Below, in pieces: positions 17,518 through 26,643 of a stretch of 64,000 bases of DNA (positions are counted from its first letter, which is position 1; the number at the start of each line of letters is the position of its first letter). Below the pieces are notes generated by a model. The model had not been told where the DNA came from. It was given only the letters and a program-made list of their open reading frames with translations, and made no database searches. Both the position numbers and the translations under genes were made by a program. This stretch comes from Chitinophaga vietnamensis. Its GTDB lineage: Bacteria > Bacteroidota > Bacteroidia > Chitinophagales > Chitinophagaceae. The stretch covers positions 372,001-436,000 of the forward strand of contig NZ_CABHMS010000001.1 in NCBI RefSeq assembly GCF_902167635.1, given 5' to 3'.

Positions 17518-18276
17518 ATGATTAAACAAACCATGATCTATTGCTTAGGCCTCGCCTTCATGCTTTCCTTGTGTCAATGCAAGAAGGATGATGTGAACGC
17601 TTCACAGGCCGGTAAGGCCAGGCCGGAATCCACTGCGTCTGTGCTTTTTAATGGCGATGCTGCTCTCGGCGCCAGTAATGTCTGGAAAGATATTAACATC
17701 GAAGGCAGCGGCGCAGTTACTACTATCACTGACGAAACCGGCACGCTATGCTGGAAGTTTCAGAAACCGGCAGGTAGCCATCGTACAGAAGGGCATGGCG
17801 CCAAGAATTACCAGGCAGCAGATGGAGATGAGATCTACATTGGCTGGACCTGCAAGCTGTACATACCCACCACAGTGAAAACAGAGGCCGTGTTTCAATG
17901 GAAGTCGTACCCTACGGGCACTACAGCGAACCATCCTATTATGCTGCACACACAGAACGGCAAACTGGACCTGCAATATTTTGATATTAACCACGTGGCT
18001 TATGTGCCTTGGTCGATACCTTTATCCAGCGGTACCTGGCAGCAGTTTGTGTTGCGCATGAAATTGTCGTACGATGCTACCGTGGGCTATATTGAGCTGT
18101 GGTACAACGGCGTTAAACAAACATTATCAAATGGTAGTCAGCGGTACTATTGCCGCACGATGGACGCCGATTTCTGTGATCCGAAATGGGGCGTGTATGG
18201 CGGAGATACGGCGAGTATTACGAATATTGTGAAAGGGATACGCATCGGCGCCACTTATGCAGATGTGGCGCAATAA
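17518..18276 (+). CDS. Polysaccharide lyase-like lipoprotein
   Basis: Starting at ATG 17518 gives 252 residues with a lipoprotein signal (MLSLCQCKK). The body is a concanavalin-like beta-jelly roll. Family-like segments are YIGWTCKLYIPTT, FQWKSYPTG, GTWQQFVLRMKLSYD and GYIELWYNG, resembling the heparin-lyase I/glucuronan-lyase superfamily. It probably cleaves a uronic-acid polysaccharide by beta-elimination, but substrate and exact family are uncertain. It is followed by a terminator-like hairpin. Confidence 0.72.
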   Translation: MIKQTMIYCLGLAFMLSLCQCKKDDVNASQAGKARPESTASVLFNGDAALGASNVWKDINIEGSGAVTTITDETGTLCWKFQKPAGSHRTEGHGAKNYQAADGDEIYIGWTCKLYIPTTVKTEAVFQWKSYPTGTTANHPIMLHTQNGKLDLQYFDINHVAYVPWSIPLSSGTWQQFVLRMKLSYDATVGYIELWYNGVKQTLSNGSQRYYCRTMDADFCDPKWGVYGGDTASITNIVKGIRIGATYADVAQ

Positions 18277-18285
18277 AAAAATAAA

Positions 18286-18317
18286 AGCCCTTCCAGCGCT
18301 CAAGCGTTTGAAGGGCT
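18286..18317. terminator. Bidirectional terminator hairpin
   Basis: AGCCCTTC (18286-18293) pairs with GAAGGGCT (18310-18317). There are A/T tracts on both sides, between two convergent genes. It resembles the AGCCCTTGAAGCGC hairpins at 60381 and 61893. Confidence 0.75.
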
Positions 18318-18325
18318 GATTATTT

Positions 18326-18709
18326 TTACGCAGCATAGAAATCTATCAAAGCCCCGAAATACTGTTCATTCCAGCCTTCTACAATATCTTCATAAGCTTC
18401 ATCCGGGATATTAGTATGTTTTAATTCAGCGTCAGTCCCTTTTCTGCCGGGGTGCAGGATGATGGTGACGATGGAGGGCGCTGCTTCATCTTCCCCGAAA
18501 TACCACTGCTGCACGATCTTGCGGCCTTCTTCAAATTCCAGGTTCATTCCTACGATGCTGTCTTCCCACAGCGAAAATTCGGTGCCCGCTTCGGTGGACA
18601 TTTCCGCTTTTTCGCCCGTCCATAACTGTATGGTGGCGGGATTGGTGAGGGCGGCGTATACTTCCTCCGGTGGTGCGGCTATCTGGAAATGTTTTTTGTA
18701 ATCTTTCAT
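18326..18709 (-). CDS. SRPBCC / AHSA1-like protein
   Basis: A 127-residue single-domain START-like protein beginning MKDYKKHFQIAAPPEEVYAALTNPATIQLWTG. It has the AHSA1/SRPBCC pattern (a helix with EVYAAL, then NPATIQLWTG, and a C-terminal helix GWNEQYFGALIDFY). This fold binds hydrophobic ligands or Hsp90-type chaperones; no specific role is apparent. An in-frame start nine codons upstream is less likely, because homologous sequence begins at MKDYKK. Confidence 0.82.
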   Translation of the reverse strand: MKDYKKHFQIAAPPEEVYAALTNPATIQLWTGEKAEMSTEAGTEFSLWEDSIVGMNLEFEEGRKIVQQWYFGEDEAAPSIVTIILHPGRKGTDAELKHTNIPDEAYEDIVEGWNEQYFGALIDFYAA

Positions 18710-18810
18710 GCAAACAAAGCTAGGTATTTGCAGCAAAAAAATAAATTTAGGCCATTTGTCCTAATTTAGGTAAAATGCCTTTACCTTTGTGTTATCATAA
18801 ACGAGAAGCT

Positions 18811-19956
18811 ATGAAAGCGATCATTATCGGGGCCGGCATCGGGGGATTGACCACGGCCATTGCCCTGCAACAGCGCGGGATCGATTACGAAATATTTGAT
18901 GCAGCGCCCGAATGCAAACCGGTAGGGGCGGGCATCCTGCTGGGCAGCAACGCGATGCAGGTATACAACAAATTAGGCCTGGCCCAGACGCTGGGCGAGC
19001 GTGCCGTATTCCCGCAATACATTTATATAAAGACCTATACCGGCCAGGTATTACAGGAGCTGAGTAATGAATATATCCGTGCCCGTTTCGGAGTGGGCTC
19101 TCTGGCGCTGCACCGCGCCACCCTGCAAGGCTTCCTGGCAGATAGCCTGAAGCATCCGGTGCAATGGGGCAAACGTTTTACAGCACTGGAGGAAACGGCA
19201 TCGGGGGTGAGCGCTTATTTTGAAGATGGCAGCAGCGCCACCGGCGACCTGCTCATCGGAGCGGATGGCATACGTTCGCAGGTGAGAGAGAAATATATAG
19301 AGAAGGCACACTACCGCTATTCCGGCCAAAGCTGCTGGCGGGCCATCATTCCGCATAACCTGCCGCCTGCCGAACTGGCTTCCATGTCGGAAGTATGGGG
19401 CAATGGCAATGGTTTACGCTCATCGTTTGCACAGGTGGGACCTGAGCAGGTGTACTTCTGGTTTACCCACAAGATGCCCGCCGATACACCGTTTACACCG
19501 GAAGAAGCGCTTGCTTTCATTCGCAGGAAACTAGCGCCCTTCAGCGGATATATGAAAACGATTGCGCAGCTGCTCACGCCTGAAATGCTGTTCCGCGCTG
19601 ATTTGTACGACATCGCGCCCTTGAGCACCTGGCGCCGCAATCAGGTGGTGTTATTAGGTGATGCCGCACACGCCACCACGCCTAACCTCGGACAAGGGGC
19701 CAGTCAGGCAATAGAAGACGCTTACATGCTCGCTAACGTGCTCGCACATACGAAAAACATCAACGACGCATTGCAGCAATACCAAAGCGGCCGCATGCCC
19801 CGTGTAAAAATGATCGTGAAAAATTCTTTGCGGATGGCCAGGCTAACCAACATGAGCGGCCGCCTGCTCACCTGGCTGCGTAACACCGCCGTACGTAGCG
19901 TGCCAGCATCTATTACAAAACGGCAGCTGATGGATTTGTATGATGCGAGGGTTTAG
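18811..19956 (+). CDS. FAD-dependent monooxygenase (UbiH/salicylate hydroxylase type)
   Basis: A 381-residue flavoprotein. The GxGxxG motif is KAIIIGAGIGGLTTAIAL, the DG motif is LLIGADGIRSQVRE, and the GD motif is VVLLGDAAHATTPNLGQGASQAIEDAY. All three are diagnostic of class A flavin monooxygenases. It would hydroxylate an aromatic or polycyclic substrate using NAD(P)H; the substrate is unknown. It is divergent from the SRPBCC gene. The start at 18811 removes 12 unlikely residues encoded upstream. Confidence 0.88.
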   Translation: MKAIIIGAGIGGLTTAIALQQRGIDYEIFDAAPECKPVGAGILLGSNAMQVYNKLGLAQTLGERAVFPQYIYIKTYTGQVLQELSNEYIRARFGVGSLALHRATLQGFLADSLKHPVQWGKRFTALEETASGVSAYFEDGSSATGDLLIGADGIRSQVREKYIEKAHYRYSGQSCWRAIIPHNLPPAELASMSEVWGNGNGLRSSFAQVGPEQVYFWFTHKMPADTPFTPEEALAFIRRKLAPFSGYMKTIAQLLTPEMLFRADLYDIAPLSTWRRNQVVLLGDAAHATTPNLGQGASQAIEDAYMLANVLAHTKNINDALQQYQSGRMPRVKMIVKNSLRMARLTNMSGRLLTWLRNTAVRSVPASITKRQLMDLYDARV

Positions 19957-19964
19957 GTTATTGG

Positions 19965-20099
19965 ATGACAGCGCTGATCGTAGCGTAATGCATATTTTAT
20001 CTACCAATATGACGCCCCGCAGGGGCGAATAAAATATATGCTACGCTACGATCAGCTCCGTAGGAGCGATAGCCCGGTAGCCCGGCAACGCTGTTCATC
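19965..20099. repeat. REP-type nested palindrome
   Basis: Arms 19974-20000 and 20029-20055 pair with only a few mismatches. They enclose CTACCAATATG and a GACGCCCC/GGGGCG hairpin like that at 8112-8143. An outer pair (TGACAGCG near 19967, CGCTGTTCA near 20088) and a GCTCC/GGAGC hairpin at 20055-20069 complete the element. It fills the 200-bp gap before the GH9 gene. Confidence 0.7.
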
Positions 20100-20157
20100 A
20101 CAAAATCGGGCAGATTAAAAAAATCTTGTTATAGCTTTATCTGCTCAATCCACGCTT

Positions 20158-22620
20158 ATGTTTAAACGATACCTGCTTTACTGTCTGCTTCTGGTCACCG
20201 CACGTTTGTCTGCACAGGATGCCTGGATCAGGATCAACCAGCTGGGTTATCTGCCGGATGGGGTAAAAGTAGCAGTGCTGGGCGCCAAGGGAAATACGAT
20301 GGCGCAACAGTTTCAACTGATAGATTCCGCTAGCGGCAAGGTTGTGTTCTCCGCCGCTGCCAGCAAGGATTTTGGCCAGTATGGCCCTTTCGCGCATACC
20401 TGCCGCCTGAATTTTTCTGCCTGTAAAAAAGAAGGTACCTACTATCTCAAAGCAGGTGGTACCGTATCGTCTGTTTTTCGTATAGCCGCTAACGTTTATG
20501 ACGGCGCAGCAGATTTTGCCCTGCGTTATCTGCGCCAGCAGCGTAGCGGCTTTAATCCGGTGCTCAAAGATTCCTGTCATACCCACGACGGCTATACGAT
20601 GTATGGCCCTATGCCCGACAGCACGCATATCGATGTAGTGGGTGGCTGGCATGATGCCAGCGATTATCTTCAATATGTGACCACTTCGGCCAATGCGGCC
20701 TATCATCTGTTGGCCGCCTGGCGCGACTTTCCCGCTGTTTTCAGTGATGCTTACGCGGCCAACGGCCTGCCCGGCAGCAACGGTGTAAAAGATGTGCTCG
20801 ATGAAGCCCGCTGGGGGCTGGATTGGCTCCTGAAGATGCATCCGCAGGAAAACTGGATGTTCAACCAGCTCGCCGACGACCGCGACCACCACGGGATGCG
20901 GCTGCCCAAAGAAGATAATTTCTATGGCAAAGGCTTTGAACGCCCCGTCTATTTCTGTACCGGCCAGCCACAGGGCCTGGGCAAGTATAAAAATAAATCC
21001 ACCGGCGTAGCCTCCACGGCCGGGAAATTTGCCAGCGCCTTTGCACTGGGCTATGATCTGTTGAAACAGCAAGATCCGGTATATGCCGAAAAGCTGCGCC
21101 AGCGCGCCTTTTCAGCGTACAAGATGGGCTTGCGGCAGCCTGGTGTTTGTCAGACAGCTTCCACTTTGTCGCCCTATATTTATGCGGAAGACAACTGGAC
21201 CGATGATATGGAACTCGCTGCAGCAGCGCTGTATCACATTTCCGGCGAAGCCAGGTATCAGCAAGAGGGCTACCGTTATGCACAGCAAGAGAAAGTAACG
21301 CCCTGGCTGGGCGCCGACACCGCAAACCATTATCAATGGTATCCTTTCATCAACATCGGACATTACGAACTGGCGAAAACCGCTACAGGTAAAGAAAAGC
21401 AGGAGCTGATACAATATTATAGAACCGGTGTGGAGAGCGTATGGAAGAAGGCGCAGCACAATGCTTTCTACCGTGGGGTGCCCTTCATCTGGTGCAGTAA
21501 TAATCTCACCGTAGCCTTTGCCATCCAATGTTACTGGTATCATCGCCTCAGCGGCGACCACACTTTTGATGAACTGGAGCAGGCCAATACCGATTGGATC
21601 TTTGGTTGCAATCCCTGGGGAACCAGCATGGTAGGCGGTTTGCCAGCCAATGGCGATACGCCCGCAGACCCGCATGCCGCCTTTTCGCACATCGGTCATT
21701 TCCCGGTAGATGGCGGACTGGTAGATGGCCCGGTGTATACGAATATCTACAAGAACCTCATCGGGATACAATTGTCGAAACCCGACGCCTACGCCGATTT
21801 TCAAAGCGACCTGGCCGTATATCATGATGATTTCGGAGACTACAGCACCAATGAACCTACGATGGATGGTACTGCTTCTTTAGTATACCTGCTGGCGGCC
21901 AAAGCTGATGCCGGCAGAAAAACGCAAACCATATCACATGGCGCCATCATCCGCGGCGACAGCGCCAAACGCCAGCTGACGCTGGTTTTCACCGGTGATG
22001 AATTTGCTGATGGCGCTGCGACCATCCGCCAGGCGCTGCAGCGGCAGCATGTTCTGGCAGCCTTTTTCTTTACCGGCCGCTTCTATGCAAAGCACGCCAG
22101 CCTGGCGAAGCAACTGCGGGCCGACGGGCATTACCTTGGCCCGCACTCTGATCAGCACCTGCTGTATTGCGACTGGCAGCGTCGCGACAGCTTGCTGGTA
22201 AGCAAAGCAGCGTTCATGCAGGATATCGCACGCAATTACCAGCGCATGGCCGCTATAGGCATCACGCGCGAGGCCGCGCCTTATTTCCTGCCACCCTATG
22301 AATGGTACAATGACACTATTGCCGCCTGGACCCGCGAAGCAGGCCTGCAACTGCTTTGCTTTACACCCGGCACCCGCTCCAATGCAGATTATACCTATCC
22401 GGAAATGGGGAAGTCTTACCATTCATCTACAGAAATATATCAATCGGTGATGGACTATGAAAATAGCCATGATGGCGGATTGAATGGGTTTTTATTGTTG
22501 ATGCACATCGGTACGGACCCGCGCCGCACGGATAAGTTTTATGCCCGGTTGCCTGCGCTGATCACCGCTTTAAAAAAGAAGGGATACCGCTTCGTGCAGT
22601 TAAAGGAATTGTTGAAATAA
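20158..22620 (+). CDS. GH9 glycoside hydrolase fused to a polysaccharide-deacetylase-like domain
   Basis: An 820-residue secreted protein. The signal peptide ends about LSAQ. A CelD_N-type Ig domain spans residues 22-115 (AWIRINQLGYLPDG). A GH9 (alpha/alpha)6 barrel spans about 125-590 with Asp166/Asp169 in GWHDASDY and the acid Glu566 in STNEPT. A NodB-like domain spans about 605-820, where LVFTGDEFADG replaces the usual TFDDG and H663xxxH667 forms the metal motif. GH9 enzymes cleave beta-1,4 glucans or glucosamine-containing chains. The fusion suggests an N-acetylated substrate such as chitosan or chitin oligomers (inference). It lies beside a DeoR gene and SusCD. Confidence 0.85.
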   Translation: MFKRYLLYCLLLVTARLSAQDAWIRINQLGYLPDGVKVAVLGAKGNTMAQQFQLIDSASGKVVFSAAASKDFGQYGPFAHTCRLNFSACKKEGTYYLKAGGTVSSVFRIAANVYDGAADFALRYLRQQRSGFNPVLKDSCHTHDGYTMYGPMPDSTHIDVVGGWHDASDYLQYVTTSANAAYHLLAAWRDFPAVFSDAYAANGLPGSNGVKDVLDEARWGLDWLLKMHPQENWMFNQLADDRDHHGMRLPKEDNFYGKGFERPVYFCTGQPQGLGKYKNKSTGVASTAGKFASAFALGYDLLKQQDPVYAEKLRQRAFSAYKMGLRQPGVCQTASTLSPYIYAEDNWTDDMELAAAALYHISGEARYQQEGYRYAQQEKVTPWLGADTANHYQWYPFINIGHYELAKTATGKEKQELIQYYRTGVESVWKKAQHNAFYRGVPFIWCSNNLTVAFAIQCYWYHRLSGDHTFDELEQANTDWIFGCNPWGTSMVGGLPANGDTPADPHAAFSHIGHFPVDGGLVDGPVYTNIYKNLIGIQLSKPDAYADFQSDLAVYHDDFGDYSTNEPTMDGTASLVYLLAAKADAGRKTQTISHGAIIRGDSAKRQLTLVFTGDEFADGAATIRQALQRQHVLAAFFFTGRFYAKHASLAKQLRADGHYLGPHSDQHLLYCDWQRRDSLLVSKAAFMQDIARNYQRMAAIGITREAAPYFLPPYEWYNDTIAAWTREAGLQLLCFTPGTRSNADYTYPEMGKSYHSSTEIYQSVMDYENSHDGGLNGFLLLMHIGTDPRRTDKFYARLPALITALKKKGYRFVQLKELLK

Positions 22621-22712
22621 TTTCCTTTCTTGCACGAACATGCAAATTTTTGCGTTTTTATATTTGGATGACTGCGTTTTTTTGCCGAATTTAAGACGTT
22701 GAAATTTATTCC

Positions 22713-23459
22713 ATGTTAAAAGAAGAACGCCAGGCATATATCCTGCATCAGGTAAACCTGCATAATAAAGTGTTGTCGTCGCACCTGAGTGAGCAGATGC
22801 AGGTATCTGAAGATACCATCCGCAGGGATCTGGCGGAACTGGCAAAAGAGGGAAAGATACTGAAAGTACATGGCGGCGCTTTGTCCAACTCATTCCACCA
22901 GGGTATAGCATCGCAGGATGTATATGCCGTAGAACAAAAGCGCACCGTTGCGCTGAAAGCCGTGCAGCTGATCAAAGACGGGATGTTCGTGCTCACCACC
23001 GGCGGCACCACCATTACCGAGCTGGCGCGCATTTTACCGGAAGACCTGCGGGCCACTTTCATTACCGTGAGTTTGCCAGCCGCTTTTGAATATGCCAACC
23101 ATCCGAATATAGAGGTGATTGTAATAGGTGATAAATTGTCCAAGGATTCAAAAATTACTGTAGGAGGAGAAGCGATCTCCAAGATCATGAATATCCGTGC
23201 AGATCTCTGTTTCCTGGGCGTAAACGCGATTGACGTAAAAGAAGGCCTGACGGATAACGACTGGGACGTAGTGCAAGTGAAAAAGGCCATGGTAGCCACT
23301 TCCAAGAAAATAGTGGCGCTCTGTATCTCGGAAAAAATTGATACAGCCGAACATCTCAGGATCTGTGATATAAAGGATATCGACATCCTCATCACAGAGT
23401 TGCCACCCAAGGCAAAGAAACTTCATCCATACAACAAGAAAGGAATAAGAATCATGTAA
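22713..23459 (+). CDS. DeoR-family transcriptional regulator
   Basis: A 248-residue repressor-type protein. The N-terminal HTH (MLKEERQAYILHQVNLHNKVLSSHLSEQMQVSEDTIRRDLAEL) is the DeoR signature with the TIRRDL recognition helix. A C-terminal sensor domain has the TTGGTTITELAR and GGEAISK motifs that bind sugar phosphates. It lies between the GH9-deacetylase gene and susC and probably controls this locus. DeoR proteins of the AgaR/GlpR group sense phosphorylated sugars. A TATATTTG box at 22659-22666 could be its -7 element. Confidence 0.92.
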   Translation: MLKEERQAYILHQVNLHNKVLSSHLSEQMQVSEDTIRRDLAELAKEGKILKVHGGALSNSFHQGIASQDVYAVEQKRTVALKAVQLIKDGMFVLTTGGTTITELARILPEDLRATFITVSLPAAFEYANHPNIEVIVIGDKLSKDSKITVGGEAISKIMNIRADLCFLGVNAIDVKEGLTDNDWDVVQVKKAMVATSKKIVALCISEKIDTAEHLRICDIKDIDILITELPPKAKKLHPYNKKGIRIM

Positions 23460-23509
23460 CCTGTGAAGCCGTCTGGCTTTCCATTTGTCAACAAGTCTAA
23501 AATTTTGTT

Positions 23510-26500
23510 ATGAAAATGCGTCAATTTACGCGAGCAAGGGGGCGTACCCTGTTGCTCTTCCTCTTTTTTCAATGCCTCGCCGCTGCGGCCATAGCGCAGG
23601 TAAGCATCTCCGGCAAGGTAACTGATGCAAGCGGTACAGCATTGCCAGGTATTACGGTAGCCGTTAAGAACACGAAGTCTGGCGCCCTTACCAATGCGGA
23701 TGGACATTATTCCCTCAACCTGAACCTGCCGGCAGGCAACTATACACTGGTATTCACCGGTATCGGCTATACGGCCAAAGAAGTTACGCTGACGGTGGCT
23801 AACAGTGGCGCCTATACGCAGAACGTACAACTGGCCGAATCCGTTAGCAAACTCGATGAAGTAGTGGTAACCGGTACTTCGCAAGGTACCACGCGCAAAC
23901 AGTTGGGTAACTACATCAGCACGGTAAAAGCCGACGAGCTCACCAAAGGCTCCACCGGCAACGTGCTGGCCGCCCTGCAAGGAAAAACAGCCGGCGCGCA
24001 GATCACGCAGAACTCCGGCGATCCCTCCGGCGCCATCTCTGTAAAACTGCGCGGCATCAGCACCATCTCCGGTTCTACTGAACCGCTCTACATCATCGAT
24101 GGCGTGATCATCGACAATAGCACCACCCGCGTTACCAACGCCGATCCGAACTATGCCGGCGGCACCTTCGTAGGTAACGTAGGCCAGAACCGCCTTGCAG
24201 ATATCAACCCGGCGGATATCGAACGCGTGGAAGTGCTCAATGGCGCCGCCGCCGCAGCTATCTACGGTTCCAGGGCCAATGCCGGTGTTGTACAAATATT
24301 CACCAAGAGAGGAAGTACCGGCAAGCCCGTGGTAAGCTTCTCCACCAGCTTGTCTGTCAACCAGCTCCGCAAAAAACTGGACGTGAATGAGGCGCCAACG
24401 AAATTCGGCGGCTCCCCGGATGTATCTACACAAACCATCCTCACGCCATCCATCACCAATACCACGCCTGTAAAGCGTTACGACTACCAGGATTATATCT
24501 TCCGCACCGGCGTGGGTACGGATAATAACGTATCCGTTTCCGGTGGTAAAGACAAAACAAAATATTTTGCCTCTGCCAGCTATTTCTATAATCAGGGCAT
24601 CATCAGGAACACTGATTTCAGCAGGTACAGCTTCCGTCTGAACCTCGACCAGGAGATCAACAGCTGGATCAGCATGAATGCGACCATGAACTATGTGTAC
24701 AGCAAATCCAATGAAAAGCCCGATGGCAATACCTTCTATTCTCCCATGAACTCTGTGACCATCATCGGTAACTACTATGATATCTGGCAAAGAGATCCAT
24801 TTGGTAAACTGATGAAAGTAGGCGAGCGCGGACGTGTGAACCCGGTATCCGTAATCGAAGATTTCAAACAACGGGAAACCGTAGGCAGGATCATCGCCGG
24901 CGCTGGCATCAAACTCAATCCCATCAGGGATCTTACCATCGACTACCATTTAGGTATTGATAATTACAGCCAGGACGGTACTACCTTCATGCCGCCATTC
25001 GACTACTTTGTAAGTCCGGGTTTCTATGGTGGCGGCGCTTCGCTGGACCCTACGCAAAATGGCTATGCCAGCGCTGGTTCCAACAATTCATTCATGATCA
25101 ACCACGACCTGAACGGTACTTATAACTGGAAGATCAACGACAAGCTCACTTCCGTAACGCAGGTAGGCTACTCGGTACAGTACCAGCGCATGCACTATGC
25201 ATTGCAGCAGGGGCGCGGTATTCCGCCGTTTGTGCAGATCGCGAGCAAAGCCACTACCATTATCCCTGGTGAAGATCAGCGTACTGAATTGTCTGTTTCC
25301 GGGGAATACATCCAGCAGAATTTCAAATACCGCGATCAGCTTTTCCTTACCGGCGCATTGCGCATGGATGGCTCTTCTGTATTCGGTAAGAGCGAACGTA
25401 ACCAGCTCTACTCCAAACTGAGCGGCAGCTATGTATTATCGGGCACTGATTTCTGGAAAAATGCTTCCATTGCTAAATGGTGGTCGCTCATGAAACTGCG
25501 CGCTGCCTATGGCGAATCCGGCAACCTTACCGGCATCCCGGCATATGGCCGCTTCAATACTTACAATGCAACGGCTTTCATCGGCGCTTCTGCGTTCCAG
25601 TCGTCCACTACCTACACCGATCCTAACGTAAAGCCTGAAAGGCAACAAGAGCTGGAAGTGGGTACAGATATGGGTTTCCTGGGAGATCGTATAGGCCTCT
25701 CCGTTAACTACTATCATAAGAAGGTGAAAGACCTGTTGATCAGCAGAGCTGTTGCGCCCACGAATGGCTATTCCTTTGTGCTGGCTAATATTGGCACTTT
25801 GCAGAACAATGGTTTTGAAGTAGTGCTCAATGCCACGCCGGTACGTACCACCGATTTCAGCTGGGACCTCACCGCTATCTATAACCAGAACCGCAACAAG
25901 GCCGTGGACATTGGGCAGTCGCTCGTACTCTACAACACGGTAGGCGGCGCGCCCGTGGGTATTTCCAACGGTGAGCCCATCGGTTTCTTCTATGGCACCT
26001 TCTACGCACGTGATGCTAATGGCAATATCCTGAAAAATGCGGCTGGCATTCCGCTCACAGAAAGAGGCATACAAACAGGGCCACTAACGTATACGCCTCA
26101 ACGCGATCCGGCTACAGGCCTGCCACTGGCCACTGCGCCGGCGCTCAACAAAAAGATCGGCGATCCCAATCCGAAATATACCGCTACCCTTACCAATGAT
26201 TTCCGCTATAAAAAGCTGGGACTGCACATCCAGCTGGATGCGGTGCAGGGCGTAGATGTTTTCAATGCCGACTACAGAACCCGCCAGGGTGTGGATAATG
26301 GGAAGATTGCAGAACAGGAAGATTTGGGCAAGCTGCCACGCGGATACATCGCCGGTATTTACAATATCCAGGAGTTCAGGATCGATAACGGCTCTTTCGT
26401 GAAACTGCGCGAGCTCTCGCTCAGTTACAGCTTTGGCAAACTTAAAGGTCTTAGCGACCTGACCGTAACGCTCGGCGGCCGTAACCTTATCTCATGGGAC

Positions 26501-26623
26501 AACTACAAAGGTTATGATCCGGAAGTGAATGCAGCAGGACAAAGCACCGTATTGCGCGGTATCGACTTCGGCGCGGTGCCGGTGCCAAGAACTTACAACC
26601 TGGGCATCCGTGCTAAATTCTAA
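23510..26623 (+). CDS. SusC/RagA-family TonB-linked outer-membrane transporter
   Basis: A 1037-residue protein with a signal peptide (AAAAIAQ) and a carboxypeptidase-regulatory-like domain (VSISGKVTDASGTALPGITVAVKN). The TonB box/SusC signature KLDEVVVTGTSQG comes next. A plug with SVKLRGISTISGSTEPLYIIDGV and RVEVLNGAAAAAIYGSRANAGVV leads into a large barrel ending in RAKF. It imports oligosaccharides captured by the SusD partner encoded 20 bp downstream. The substrate is probably the product of the nearby GH9-deacetylase enzyme (inference). Confidence 0.95.
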   Translation: MKMRQFTRARGRTLLLFLFFQCLAAAAIAQVSISGKVTDASGTALPGITVAVKNTKSGALTNADGHYSLNLNLPAGNYTLVFTGIGYTAKEVTLTVANSGAYTQNVQLAESVSKLDEVVVTGTSQGTTRKQLGNYISTVKADELTKGSTGNVLAALQGKTAGAQITQNSGDPSGAISVKLRGISTISGSTEPLYIIDGVIIDNSTTRVTNADPNYAGGTFVGNVGQNRLADINPADIERVEVLNGAAAAAIYGSRANAGVVQIFTKRGSTGKPVVSFSTSLSVNQLRKKLDVNEAPTKFGGSPDVSTQTILTPSITNTTPVKRYDYQDYIFRTGVGTDNNVSVSGGKDKTKYFASASYFYNQGIIRNTDFSRYSFRLNLDQEINSWISMNATMNYVYSKSNEKPDGNTFYSPMNSVTIIGNYYDIWQRDPFGKLMKVGERGRVNPVSVIEDFKQRETVGRIIAGAGIKLNPIRDLTIDYHLGIDNYSQDGTTFMPPFDYFVSPGFYGGGASLDPTQNGYASAGSNNSFMINHDLNGTYNWKINDKLTSVTQVGYSVQYQRMHYALQQGRGIPPFVQIASKATTIIPGEDQRTELSVSGEYIQQNFKYRDQLFLTGALRMDGSSVFGKSERNQLYSKLSGSYVLSGTDFWKNASIAKWWSLMKLRAAYGESGNLTGIPAYGRFNTYNATAFIGASAFQSSTTYTDPNVKPERQQELEVGTDMGFLGDRIGLSVNYYHKKVKDLLISRAVAPTNGYSFVLANIGTLQNNGFEVVLNATPVRTTDFSWDLTAIYNQNRNKAVDIGQSLVLYNTVGGAPVGISNGEPIGFFYGTFYARDANGNILKNAAGIPLTERGIQTGPLTYTPQRDPATGLPLATAPALNKKIGDPNPKYTATLTNDFRYKKLGLHIQLDAVQGVDVFNADYRTRQGVDNGKIAEQEDLGKLPRGYIAGIYNIQEFRIDNGSFVKLRELSLSYSFGKLKGLSDLTVTLGGRNLISWDNYKGYDPEVNAAGQSTVLRGIDFGAVPVPRTYNLGIRAKF

Positions 26624-26643
26624 ACCATTTTAAAAAGAAGATC

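Noticed and set aside
23423-24949. 508-codon open frame on the minus strand
   Set aside because: Antisense to a clear SusC gene; its Gly/His/Val-rich product is the usual shadow of a GC-rich coding strand.
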